Source: Saccharomycopsis fibuligera x Saccharomycopsis cf. fibuligera (taxonomy: Eukaryota; Ascomycota; Saccharomycetes; Ascoideales; Saccharomycopsidaceae). From it: a stretch of DNA of 64,000 nucleotides. The first letter of the stretch is position 1. The number at the start of each line of letters is the position of its first letter. Location of the stretch: contig CP012815.1 of the NCBI GenBank assembly GCA_001936135.1, positions 558,001-622,000 of the forward strand, given 5' to 3'. Of this stretch, positions 21,647-30,445 are shown piece after piece. The position numbers and the translations under genes were made by a program. The notes below the pieces were generated by a model. The model ran no database searches, was not told the origin of the DNA, and was given only the letters and a program-made list of their open reading frames with translations.

Positions 21647-22903
21647 TTAAAGAAAATTCTTTATGCTACGCTGCATTGAGTACAGCAACTTATCCTTAAT
21701 TACCCATTCTTTTTCTAGCCATTTTTCAAGTTTTTTGTTTTTGTTGGGGAGCCTTGATATATTTTTTGACTTTATATGAACTCTTACAACTGTTTTAAAA
21801 GGCCCGTTTGTGAAGAATTTTAGCAATGATGGTGAATGAAAAACTGCATTGTCTAGCGGTGCTGACTGTTTGAAATAATGATGCGAATTTGTCTCTTTTT
21901 GTTCTTCTTGTTCGTCAGGTTTTTGGTAATATAAAATGGTTAAACTGTACACTTTGGAAAACTTTGTGTTCGTCTTCACACGTTTCACAATATCACAAAA
22001 TGCAGAAAATCTAGGATATAGAACCATCTCCAGTTCGGGTACGTGATGCTTTTCGATGACTCGTTTTTGCAGTACCAAGTCAGATGTGCTATAAACATTA
22101 ACCTCGGGAAAAAGTACAAGCCATTCTGGTACTTTGTTAACTTCATACTCATCGACATAGTGGTTGGTACTATCAACAAATCCATTGAGCTTTGAAAGTT
22201 CGTAGTCAAGCTCAGAGTCGTTGAGTCTCCAATTTTCATTATGGTTCATAATATTGAAAAAAAGCCTGATAGTGGGCACTCTCCATAATGTTGCCCATGT
22301 AAAAAAGTTTAACTCGGGTGTTAATTGGCTAGCCTTTTCGTCATCGTCACCGGCAGCAACCCTCACTAGGTAGGCTAGTACCAGAAAGTCACTTAGCGAT
22401 CTATGGTTTGCTATCATAACTATTAGTAACTCAAGCCTATTGCTGTGGAGTGGGTTATTGTAAGACATCCGGTAATCATACCTATTACTAAAGATGATTC
22501 TCCAAAATCAAGTTCATCGCCAGTTAGCACAATCTCAATCTTATTTTGTTCCTGCAAGTAGCTTGGTTAATATACATTTCAACTTTCTATACTAAAGTGC
22601 ACAATAAATTCGTTGTCAGCTTACTAGGCAGAAAAGACAAAGTTGCCAAAACCCAAGCGCTGTCTTTGTCTTCATAAACAAAAATAGCGAGGGCCATATG
22701 ATTTCACCAAAAAAGCATACCACTCCAACAAAATGGTAGAATATCCAGTAGCTTCCAATAGCATAAGCGAAAAACAATACTCTCAATAGTTTGACGGCGC
22801 TAAAGTCCTCATTTAAGAAGTCTAAAATTCCTATACGTTGGGTCAAGCTCATCGTCAATATTTTCGGCATGTCCCATTGATAGTTTCTGGTATCTTGCTG
22901 CAT
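21647..22903 (-). CDS. PlsC-type lysophospholipid acyltransferase, probably with two introns
   Basis: Membrane acyltransferase of the 1-acyl-glycerol-phosphate/lysophosphatidylinositol family. Predicted minus-strand exons are about 22903-22625, 22551-22482 and 22419-21647. Intron 1 (73 nt) has donor GTAAGC, a TATTAAC branch and TTGCAG acceptor. Intron 2 (about 62 nt) has a weaker GTATGA donor and an AG at 22421-22420; an alternative pair (GTAATA, GAG) also keeps the frame. Joined, the reading gives IEIVLTGDELDFGESSLVI then VMIANHRSLSDFLVL, with the catalytic HX4D motif, followed by LVLFPEVNV, where most relatives have FPEG. Hydrophobic helices lie upstream (LLRVLFFAYAIGSYWIFYHF). The start is uncertain: ATGs at 22852, 22903 and 23113 are all in frame. 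If intron 2 is wrong, the gene would be frameshifted. Nearest yeast relatives would be Cst26 or Mum3. Confidence 0.7.
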
Positions 22904-23461
22904 ACTATCGACTAGTGAGCAGCCAGTGTTTACCTCTGCTGCTTGAATGAAGAGAAATGGTTTTAGAGATTGAAGCTTGGTTTTTGTGATAATCATGCAC
23001 TGCAACGCACTGTGCTGTGAGATGATAATTTCTTTCAAGCGCATATTGCACTGACTTATCTTCACTAATATACAGCAAACCAATTTCAACAAACCAGATT
23101 CAAAGGCATCCATATATTACCAATTATAAGGCTTATGAAAATGGGAAATGGTGAGTCTAGAGAATTTGCATTTTTCAAGAATCATCTGTAATTGAAACTT
23201 TGCCTGGAGAAAAAGTTAAACTACAACTTTTGCAGACAAGAAGATTGCTTTGAAAATTGTTATTCTTGAAAAATCACAGTAAAGAAATTCTTTGGCAAAA
23301 CAAATCTGTAGACTGGCCTTATTTTTTTCACCAAGCCTGGCTTAAAAATAAAACTAATATTAAAAACAGACCATCATTGCAATCAGTGTTGTGGCTGGCT
23401 GGTTTCACAATAAGGATTGACAGTAGAAGTCCATTACGATAATGAATATGTAAAAAAAGAA
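22904..23461. other. Region between the acyltransferase gene and tRNA-Lys
   Basis: The first 210 bases continue the open minus frame upstream of the chosen start and may be coding if the 23113 ATG is used. The remainder shows nothing recognisable. Confidence 0.4.
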
Positions 23462-23546
23462 AGCCCCACGCGGGGCTCGAACCCGCAACCTTTCGATTTC
23501 GAAATTTAATAAGAGTCGAATGCACTACCGATTGTGCTAGCGAGGC
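23462..23546 (-). tRNA. tRNA-Lys (CTT) with a 12-nt intron
   Basis: 85 nt on the minus strand, 73 after intron removal. Acceptor stem GCCTCGC pairs with GTGGGGC. The D arm is GCAC/GTGC, the anticodon stem TTCGA/TCGAA, and the loop CTCTTAA gives anticodon CTT at 23513-23511. The intron of 12 nt (23509-23498, TTAAATTTCGAA) sits one base 3' of the anticodon, the standard position. The B box GGTTCGAGCCC is perfect, while the A box is weaker. The overall match to yeast tRNA-Lys(CTT) is good. The acceptor has two G-T pairs, so slight degeneration is possible. Confidence 0.85.
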
Positions 23547-23581
23547 AACTTGATTTCTTGGCAAAGAAAGTAAAATGATGA

Positions 23582-24165
23582 GGAATACTCAACCAAATTT
23601 GGGCGGCGGAACGGTAGTGCACAAGTGCGCGAGAAGATAAACTACTATTCTCACACCAGTTGGCACGTCTCAAACAAGTCACTAATAAAGAGTGTCTGAT
23701 ATTCTGGCAAATGCTAAACAAACAAACGTTCAAACGCCCTGGCTGCTTCGAGAATATACACACATTCCACCTCGGAGTCGAGAAGTTCAAATTACAAGGT
23801 GAGGAATGTAAGTGGTGCTCCAAAGATTTATCACGTAAAAAACACAAACAACAGTCATATGAAGATGCTATCAACAAACAAATGGAGCACTTTTTGGTTA
23901 AATGTCCAGTGGCACGAGCTTTATGGAAAAAGTTACATATAAATAAGGAATTGAGCTGGGACAGCCTCATCCTTCCATCCAGTGATACACGAGAATTAAT
24001 CCAGGTCGACAACTACTTGATATTTCAAAGAAATACTCCCGCCTACGGAGAGATAAGGACTTTGATTGGAAAATCATTCCAATCTCTAGTCTTGTTTACT
24101 ACATCACCACGGTAATGAATTAGATAACACATCAGTGTTATCTTAGTGTGTGAAAAAAAAAAAAA
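23582..24165 (+). mobile_element. 3' end of a LINE (non-LTR retrotransposon), apparently 5'-truncated
   Basis: An open frame from about 23618 to 24115 encodes the C-terminal tail of a LINE ORF2: GEECKWCSKDL then MEHFLVKCPVARALWKKLH, the CxxC...H...C zinc-knuckle-like motif that follows the reverse transcriptase. The same frame continues upstream to about 23582 (GILNQIWAAER) across one stop. No reverse transcriptase or endonuclease domain is present, so it is a fragment. After the ORF come a perfect 9-bp hairpin (AGATAACAC/GTGTTATCT, 24122-24143) and a 13-A tail ending at 24165, typical LINE 3' anatomy. L1-clade Zorro elements of Candida are the likely kin (inference). The fragment begins within 40 bp of the tRNA-Lys gene. 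Confidence 0.7.
24122..24143 (+). repeat. Perfect 9-bp inverted repeat (hairpin) in the LINE 3' UTR
   Basis: AGATAACAC, loop ATCA, GTGTTATCT, ten bases before the poly(A) tail. LINE reverse transcriptases can recognise such 3' stem-loops; that role is inferred here. Confidence 0.85.
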
Positions 24166-24668
24166 TAATAAATTTTTCTGTCAATTATATGTAGTTAATG
24201 AACCGATCTTGTATGAGAAAGAGAAATTTGAGATTTATTACAAGTAAATTATTTCAAGAAAGATTTTAGGGAATTTGATTATTTTACAGCATTATGCAAT
24301 GTTAGTGCTCTATTGATTGCTTACGTTGTCAGGCTAACGTAAGACCAATTTTTAGTTACTAATCCATACAAAAAGTTTATTTATGTAAAAAAAAAGTTGC
24401 AATTGCGATGAAAAGCACATCAAAAAAAAAAAGAAATTTTATTTAAATAAGGGTTACAAATGGTAATATATTAAGTGATAGTTTATTGAGTATATAATTA
24501 AGAAAAAGAAAAAAAAATCATTTGAAGTTAATAATTTGCTTAGGAAGTGTTAATACATCGACAATTGCTTCAACAGTGATGATGACTACACATTAAAGGA
24601 TAAGTATAAATACAAAATTGTAAATGCATACCTTTTGAAGTTGTGTAATTTAATTTTATCAATCTTTC
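24166..24668. other. AT-rich intergenic region downstream of the LINE fragment
   Basis: 500 bp of AT-rich DNA with several A runs; presumably the 3' flank of the taspase-like gene. Nothing else seen. Confidence 0.4.
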
Positions 24669-26786
24669 TCAAGTGTGCATCTCCCCGTGTGCCATTTTAA
24701 ACGTAGCTACCTCAATACTAGTGTCAGCGTTTCTTGAAAATACTACCTCTGGATGTCTACCACCACGAGATACTCCAAACACTAGCGCTTCAGTAGTATG
24801 GGCCCATACAACAGTAGTACTATAATCTCCATCTCCATCTCCATCTTCATCACTATGATAATCATTATTATTATTATTATTATTATTGTTGTTTTCATCA
24901 TCATCATCATCATCATCATTATGAGTGCCGTAAAATACTCGCTGTTGTACCGTTCCCACTACACCAACGTAACCATTCACTTCCCCCACTGCTTTGCGTA
25001 ACGCATTGCTCAACATTGCACCATAACTGAAATACTGCTCATCAAAATTTTTTTGGCCATGACCGATGCTGGCAAGGTGAAGAAAATCAAGCATGTATTG
25101 ACAACAGTGTCTTGCTAAGTCTGCTTGCAAAATAGCCTCCCCGTTACCGGTGGCAAACATGCTAATTTTGTAGATTATGGGTGGTTCGAGCTCGTTATCT
25201 TCATAACCTTTACAGTTATTATTTCTTGCGCCATTCTCATCATCATTATAATCAAATTTTCTCTTTTTCCGCAACTTCTCATTCCCCATTGCTGTCCTTT
25301 TGACTTCCTTCTCTTGCTGTTTTTTTCTCTTAATCATCAAACGATGTTGCCGTCGCTGCGATTCTAAACGAGGTTTTATTATCTCTTCAAAAAGATTCAT
25401 TTCTTCACTGCGCATAGTATAGCTACCGGCACCCGACACACATGCGCACCCAACACGCCCATCAGGTTTCATTAAATTGCCGCCAGAAGAGACTCCCATG
25501 GCAATATTTTGATGTCGGTCCTGGATAAGAACACCGATGGTGTCCGTTACTGCTTGTGCTGCTGAGATGATAGCCGAACCAGTATTATTACCAACTTCAA
25601 TGCTGGTATTCTCAATCGCGATAGCAGCCCCTTTAGTTTCTCTTTCTGGTTGAAACTGACTTAGCCTGTTTTCTGCTTCTTGTACTTCTTTGCCTTCAGT
25701 CTCTTTTTCTTTCTCTTGTACTAGCTGTTTTTCATTATCAGTAGCGTCTTTCATTTCACCTATGTTTTCTAAATAGTTATTCTTATACGTGCCTTGTTTT
25801 TGTTGACTAGCTGATATTAATCGAAGTCTCACAGTGTCCCAATATTGATGTTGCCGCACTGCATTTTTCGTCCTTAAGTTTGCGTTATCTTCACAGTAGC
25901 CATCATCGAATATAACTGGCTTTTCCAGTCGCTTATGATTTATTCCACAGCCATCCTCATCCTCACCATCACGATTATCATCACCTCCACCGTCAAATCG
26001 CATCCCGTTATCTACCAAAAAGCAACACTTTGTAACTCCTAGCTTTTCTCCACGGGGAAATAATTCTTTAGCGAGGGCAAAATTCAAACATCGGGAAATT
26101 GGGTGCCTGAAATTTGTAATGTTGGTAAGGCCAAAGTAGCAGCGTTGGCGTTGACTTTGGGTTTGGGTTTGGACTTTGCTATCATCAGGCTTATAACTGG
26201 CCTTGTCGGATCCATCATCAAATAATGATACTTTACTATGGCCACTGATGCTGTTATTAGTTCCGCAGAAACTATTTTGGGCTCTATTGTGATCATGATT
26301 TTGATCTCGATCTTTAGATTCCAGCACCAATTGACTTGTTCTTTTTACTCTTTTTCTTTTTGTTTTACTCTTGCCATCCGCTACTAGAATCACACTAGCA
26401 TCATTGCGAACTTCCCCACCAAATGAAAGTGACAGCCCCACTGAAGTATTAGTGAGTGGGCTTTGCTCAATGATTTGACTGGTTATTGCAAGAGCTTGCA
26501 TTGTGGACCGAGGCAAGTTTATACTAGCACTGCTGGCATCATTTAGTTTTAGGTTTGCATAAATTTTTGCATTATTTTCATTTTGATTATCAGCAACTTT
26601 GGTTGTGCTAGTACTATCTTTAGCATTTCGTAAAACTTTCATGCCATACCGGCACGCTTTGGTGGCTAGCTTCTCATATTGGGACTTATACTTTATTGAA
26701 TGATTGCCGGCACCTAAGTGTACCAAGATCAAGTCGTTCTTGTTGTTCTTTTTGTGATTATTTGTAGTGCTGGAGTCTTTTCCCAT
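24669..26786 (-). CDS. Taspase/asparaginase-2 family threonine peptidase
   Basis: 705 aa from the ATG at 26786; a TTG four codons upstream is in frame but unlikely. Ntn-hydrolase fold precursor that should self-cleave before a catalytic Thr. The N-terminal strand is LILVHLGAGNHSIKYKSQYE, matching taspase LVHxGAGxHS. The predicted nucleophile is T416 in VTDTIGVLIQD, followed by GVSSGGNLMKPDGRVGCACV, the substrate and oxyanion region (taspase: SSGGLALKxPGRVG). Large low-complexity insertions separate the blocks: a basic KTKRKRVKR patch, Glu/Lys-rich segments, and an Asp/Asn run near the C-terminus from a repeat at 24826-24920. Human taspase cleaves after Asp in nuclear factors; the substrate here is unknown. 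Saccharomyces lacks a clear orthologue. The protein is much longer than the usual 350-420 aa. Confidence 0.8.
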   Translation of the reverse strand: MGKDSSTTNNHKKNNKNDLILVHLGAGNHSIKYKSQYEKLATKACRYGMKVLRNAKDSTSTTKVADNQNENNAKIYANLKLNDASSASINLPRSTMQALAITSQIIEQSPLTNTSVGLSLSFGGEVRNDASVILVADGKSKTKRKRVKRTSQLVLESKDRDQNHDHNRAQNSFCGTNNSISGHSKVSLFDDGSDKASYKPDDSKVQTQTQSQRQRCYFGLTNITNFRHPISRCLNFALAKELFPRGEKLGVTKCCFLVDNGMRFDGGGDDNRDGEDEDGCGINHKRLEKPVIFDDGYCEDNANLRTKNAVRQHQYWDTVRLRLISASQQKQGTYKNNYLENIGEMKDATDNEKQLVQEKEKETEGKEVQEAENRLSQFQPERETKGAAIAIENTSIEVGNNTGSAIISAAQAVTDTIGVLIQDRHQNIAMGVSSGGNLMKPDGRVGCACVSGAGSYTMRSEEMNLFEEIIKPRLESQRRQHRLMIKRKKQQEKEVKRTAMGNEKLRKKRKFDYNDDENGARNNNCKGYEDNELEPPIIYKISMFATGNGEAILQADLARHCCQYMLDFLHLASIGHGQKNFDEQYFSYGAMLSNALRKAVGEVNGYVGVVGTVQQRVFYGTHNDDDDDDDENNNNNNNNNNDYHSDEDGDGDGDYSTTVVWAHTTEALVFGVSRGGRHPEVVFSRNADTSIEVATFKMAHGEMHT
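24826..24920 (-). repeat. Asp/Asn-coding trinucleotide arrays in the taspase-like gene
   Basis: CATCTC, ATTATT and ATCATC arrays on the plus strand encode Gly-Asp, Asn and Asp runs near the protein C-terminus. Confidence 0.85.
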
Positions 26787-26855
26787 TATAAAACCCAACT
26801 TTTTTGTTGCTTTTCTCTGATATTTCCACCCAATAGTGAGAACTGTTGTCTTGCG

Positions 26856-27481
26856 CCAATAGATGAATCTTTAATTTTTAAGTACATTGATGCCAATTCT
26901 AAAAAGCTTATAATCTGTAACCAATCTCAGCCTTCTTTCGGCAATGCTGGTATCAATGCCGCTGTAGTTTTCGTTAGTTATTCAATCACTGCTGATCCTA
27001 AAAATTACCACCGCCTCTTTGTAAATATTTCCATCAAGTACAAACGGCCCTTTTCTTTTTGTCAACTCACAATGTATCAGCTCGATTCTGCTGTTTTGGA
27101 CGCGCACTGTCTTTCAAATGTCTTGAAATCATTCACAACATTGATTGACCCAAGCGGACGGAATGTCAAAATTGAAAAATTGCCAAACACTAAAATCTCC
27201 CGCATTAAAAATTCTTGACAGAAATTAGCAAATGACCAATGTGGTGCAAGGTTCCTTTACGCGAACAATTGGAAAAATATACAGAAATTGCCAGACTTAT
27301 AAACAGAAAAAATGGCCAATTGTACTCACCTTTGCTCGAAAAAATAACTTTAGCATTATTGTCCCATTGTAGGGCTCTTTCATCCTTGAAGAAAGAAGTC
27401 ACTATCTGTTCCAGCGTACATAAGCAGTTCGAAGTACACACGGGTATTATTAAGCTTGTTGAACATTCAACTCATGAATAA
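26856..27481 (+). pseudogene. Two adjacent open frames of an unrecognised, possibly broken gene
   Basis: Frame A is open through 27218 and reads sensibly from about 26856 (DESLIFKYIDANSKKLI, then SFGNAGINAAVVFVSYSI, then QLDSAVLDAHCLSNVLKSF). It has no ATG before an internal Met at 27073. Frame B, 27239-27481, starts with ATG and reads LREQLEKYTEIARLINRKNG then LLEKITLALLSHCRALSS, ending EVHTGIIKLVEHSTHE. Both look like real protein by composition but sit in different frames. I found no GT...AG pair joining them. Possibilities: a spliced gene I cannot resolve, two small genes, or a decayed gene. Neither resembles a family I know. It is divergent from the taspase-like gene. Confidence 0.35.
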
Positions 27482-27840
27482 ATTTGAGCTGCTTTTTGCG
27501 TTACTGAATTTGTAGTATACATGAGATGTCTGTCTAATGATTATGTTATGAACTCCGCGAAGTTCTCGATAGAATCTTTGAATGCGATGACACGCAAAGT
27601 TCCATTGTGAACAAAGCTCAAAACGAACCAAATTGAAGTAGCTTTTTTATTTCACAAGGGCTGATAATCTTTTATGTCAGCATATGCTCATGACTTAGTG
27701 CTTTCGAGTTGTCAGCCAGTGACCAAGAGAATGCTTTGACGTAACCATGTAACATTCAACTACTAGTCTGGCAAATGCCTCGTATGCGAACTATTATAAA
27801 GCACACTCTCATTGTTTACTAGTACACCAAACAGACAAGA

Positions 27841-27872
<32 letters not shown>

Positions 27873-28021
27873 TACCGGCAAAAATAATAATACGACAAAA
27901 CAACATTTACAACTTCAATTCATAGTCGTGTATACTCCAACTATAATTTTTGTTCGTTTTATTTGAGCATCAGCAGCGAGTGCTCAATTGTCTAGTGAAG
28001 ATTTTAATATCAAAACCTAAT
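27482..28021. other. Intergenic region with a TA microsatellite
   Basis: 540 bp between the unrecognised frames and the RIM1 stop codon. Contains a (TA)n run at 27842-27868. No gene supported. Confidence 0.5.
27842..27868. repeat. (TA)n dinucleotide microsatellite
   Basis: About 13 uninterrupted AT units downstream of RIM1. Confidence 0.95.
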
Positions 28022-28423
28022 TCAAGATTCATTTTCAGCGTTTTCCGGGTTGTATGGGTTTCTCACGATATCAACTCTAGTTTGGTAAAAATTGGTAGAG
28101 TAACCAGTAGATCCATCACCTTTTTCAAACTTTTTGTTAACAGCATTAGCTTCGACGTGCACAAGAGCACCCTTTCTGATATAGTTAGTGGCAAATTCAA
28201 TTTGTTTTGGTTCAAAAACAGCAACACTGAACCAAGATGGTGGACCTTCTTTACTGGTGTTGACGGCAACACTGTATCTGGCAAAGTCTTTGCCGCTGGC
28301 TCCCTGTTCAACAACTGGATCTTGGCCAACACGGCCCAAGACGGACAATCTTGCAAAAGAGCTGGCGTTTCTTTTAGCAAGACCGGCAGCAAAAACGGTA
28401 GATTTGGTCAATTGACGGAACAT
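28022..28423 (-). CDS. RIM1: Mitochondrial single-stranded DNA-binding protein
   Basis: 133 aa, ATG at 28423. SSB-type OB-fold protein that coats single-stranded mtDNA during replication in the matrix. The N-terminus MFRQLTKSTVFAAGLAKRN is a cleavable-type presequence. The OB fold follows: LGRVGQDPVVEQ, then FARYSVAVNTSKEG and SWFSVAVF, the conserved SSB strands, then YIRKGALVHVEANAVN. Yeast Rim1 is 135 aa with an intron; no intron is needed here. It is divergent from COQ7 with 538 bp between start codons, and two CCAAT boxes lie 45-65 bp upstream of the start. Confidence 0.95.
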   Translation of the reverse strand: MFRQLTKSTVFAAGLAKRNASSFARLSVLGRVGQDPVVEQGASGKDFARYSVAVNTSKEGPPSWFSVAVFEPKQIEFATNYIRKGALVHVEANAVNKKFEKGDGSTGYSTNFYQTRVDIVRNPYNPENAENES

Positions 28424-28961
28424 TGTATAAAGATATGAAGCAAGTGGGATGGTTTGGTGGTTTGGCGATTGGTGGTTTGGCGATTGGTGGTTGATGAAGG
28501 GATGGCTGGTTTTTTTGATGGCATTTCGCGTATTTTGTTTTATTTTAATTTTTTGTTTTGTTTTTTTTTGCGATTTTAAAATTGAAAGGCGTCGTGGGAT
28601 ACCCGGATACTAATATACCGCCACTGTGGGTCACCAGCCTCAAATGCTATAGTGATTGAAGGACCTCTAACAACGACAGAGAATGGTTCTTGTCAACAAG
28701 TTTACTGAAGGGAATCCATTGAAGCCATTGAGGTGTTAGGGCTTATTTCCGGCATTGTGCTAAGCTAAGTATTTACTTCACAGGGTCTGTGTTACTGCCG
28801 AGGATGCCAATCAATCGCCTGATTTTTACGAAATTTTGTTTTTCCTGTTTCGGACAAAACTGAGCTTTTCACCATTACAGAAGACAAAGACAAACGGAAC
28901 AAAGATCAAATATTATCCATTATCAACAGCTTCAATCTCAAGCACCACTAATACCCACACA
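28424..28961. promoter_or_regulatory. Shared RIM1/COQ7 promoter with CCAAT boxes
   Basis: A 15-bp unit (GGTGGTTTGGCGATT) is repeated in tandem at 28456-28470 and 28471-28485; each junction contains ATTGGT (28468-28473 and 28483-28488), i.e. ACCAAT toward RIM1. A further CCAATCA at 28807-28813, fitting the HAP consensus CCAATNA, faces COQ7 about 150 bp from its ATG. The HAP complex controls respiratory genes in yeasts; binding here is inferred. Confidence 0.55.
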
Positions 28962-29750
28962 ATGTTACCCTTAAGATACACAAAACAAGTATTTAGACCC
29001 CGCCAATTTGGCACTCTTTCCAAGATCTCTGCTCAAGTAGCTAATGAGAAAAAACTCAAACTTGAACAAGACAATCTCAAGCAGCATCAACAAGCTGAAC
29101 AAGACCAACTTCTTCAAGGCCGTAAATTCGACAGCTTCACTCCAGAACAAAACGATTTCCTCAATAAAGTCATTAGAGTAGATCAAGCAGGTGAACTAGG
29201 AGCCAATTACATCTACCAGGGCCAAATATATGCTCTAGCTGCCAAAAACCCTCATTTACGCCCAATCTTGCATCACATGTGGGAACAAGAAGTGCATCAT
29301 CATAACACTTTCAACAATTTGCAAACCCAACATCGTGTCAGACCTTCATTGTTCACCCCAATGTGGAAAGTTGGTGCTATTGCCATGGGATTTGTCACTG
29401 GGTCGATTTCTAAAGAAGCAGCAATGGCATGCACCGTAGCGGTTGAAACGGTTATTGGAAATCATTACAATGAACAGCTTCGAGTGCTCATGAATGATTT
29501 CAGTAACATTGGTATTGTTGGTGAAGATGGTAAGAATGGCCTCAAGGAAGTGCTTGAAAATAACGCAGGCCTTGTCAGTAAGGAAATTAGCCAGTTGAAA
29601 GACACTATCAGATTGTTTAGAGATCAAGAATTGGAACATTTGGATACGGCAATTGAACATGACGCAGAGAGCGCTGTACCATATTGGTTAATCACCGATG
29701 TGATTAAGGTGATTTGCAAAGTGGCTATTTGGTCAGCCGAAAGGGCATAA
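28962..29750 (+). CDS. COQ7: 5-demethoxyubiquinone hydroxylase (coenzyme Q biosynthesis)
   Basis: 262 aa from the ATG at 28962. An upstream in-frame TTG at 28836 would add 42 residues but has no ATG and is ignored. The start MLPLRYTKQVFRPRQFGTL is a good mitochondrial presequence. The enzyme is a carboxylate-bridged di-iron monooxygenase acting at the inner membrane in the CoQ synthome. Iron ligands are visible in family order: E in DQAGELGANYIYQGQ, ExxH in WEQEVHHH, E in AVETVIGNHYNEQ, and ExxH in DQELEHLDTAIEHD. The C-terminus VICKVAIWSAERA is typical. Identity is secure. Confidence 0.96.
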   Translation: MLPLRYTKQVFRPRQFGTLSKISAQVANEKKLKLEQDNLKQHQQAEQDQLLQGRKFDSFTPEQNDFLNKVIRVDQAGELGANYIYQGQIYALAAKNPHLRPILHHMWEQEVHHHNTFNNLQTQHRVRPSLFTPMWKVGAIAMGFVTGSISKEAAMACTVAVETVIGNHYNEQLRVLMNDFSNIGIVGEDGKNGLKEVLENNAGLVSKEISQLKDTIRLFRDQELEHLDTAIEHDAESAVPYWLITDVIKVICKVAIWSAERA

Positions 29751-30445
29751 TGGTTTGTAAATAATCGTGGGTTGGTTCAAGATTATGATTATGATTATGA
29801 TTACGAGTATGATTATGTTAGATGCAATAAATATGAAATATAATGAGTTTTACTAATGTGAAGAACGCAAGTGACGAGTGATTCGTATGCTAAATCCCAA
29901 TTAAATGTACTGTCAGTCTAGTCACTAACCTAAACAATATATATAATGTCGCAAATTTCCTGAGTAAATTATCAAAATTTGTTAGTTCATTTGAACAGAG
30001 ATTCAGTACATTGTTTTGAGTCATATCTTCATAACTTGTGCTATTTAACAGCTATCAGACTGCATTTTGATTGATAATTATTTCATAGCAATTTCTCAGA
30101 AACAGAAACAGAAACAGAAACAGAAATTGAAAGCGTTGCCACAAGCAAAGGGTTTTTATTGTTGACATGTGGTTTGGGTACTGAGAATAAAAGGTGCTGT
30201 TTGTTACAAGTTTGTAGAAAATCTTATACATCGGCGTTGGTGGGTTTATAAAAGACTTAGATATCCTTTTTTCCATTCGGAAACCAACTGCGGAAGAAAG
30301 TAAATTTACTAAAAAGTCTACAAGAGACGTCCTCCTTCGCTACAGTCTCTTTTATCATAGGATACCATCCCAGACACATGGATAAATTGTGTATATTATA
30401 AATGCGGACAATGTCAAGAATTCGTGATAACATATCATCATTAAT
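29751..30445. terminator. Convergent 3' region of COQ7 and the TPR-like gene
   Basis: 700 bp, AT-rich, with an ATTATG array at 29783-29818 and an AGAAAC array at 30099-30124. No gene supported. Confidence 0.5.
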
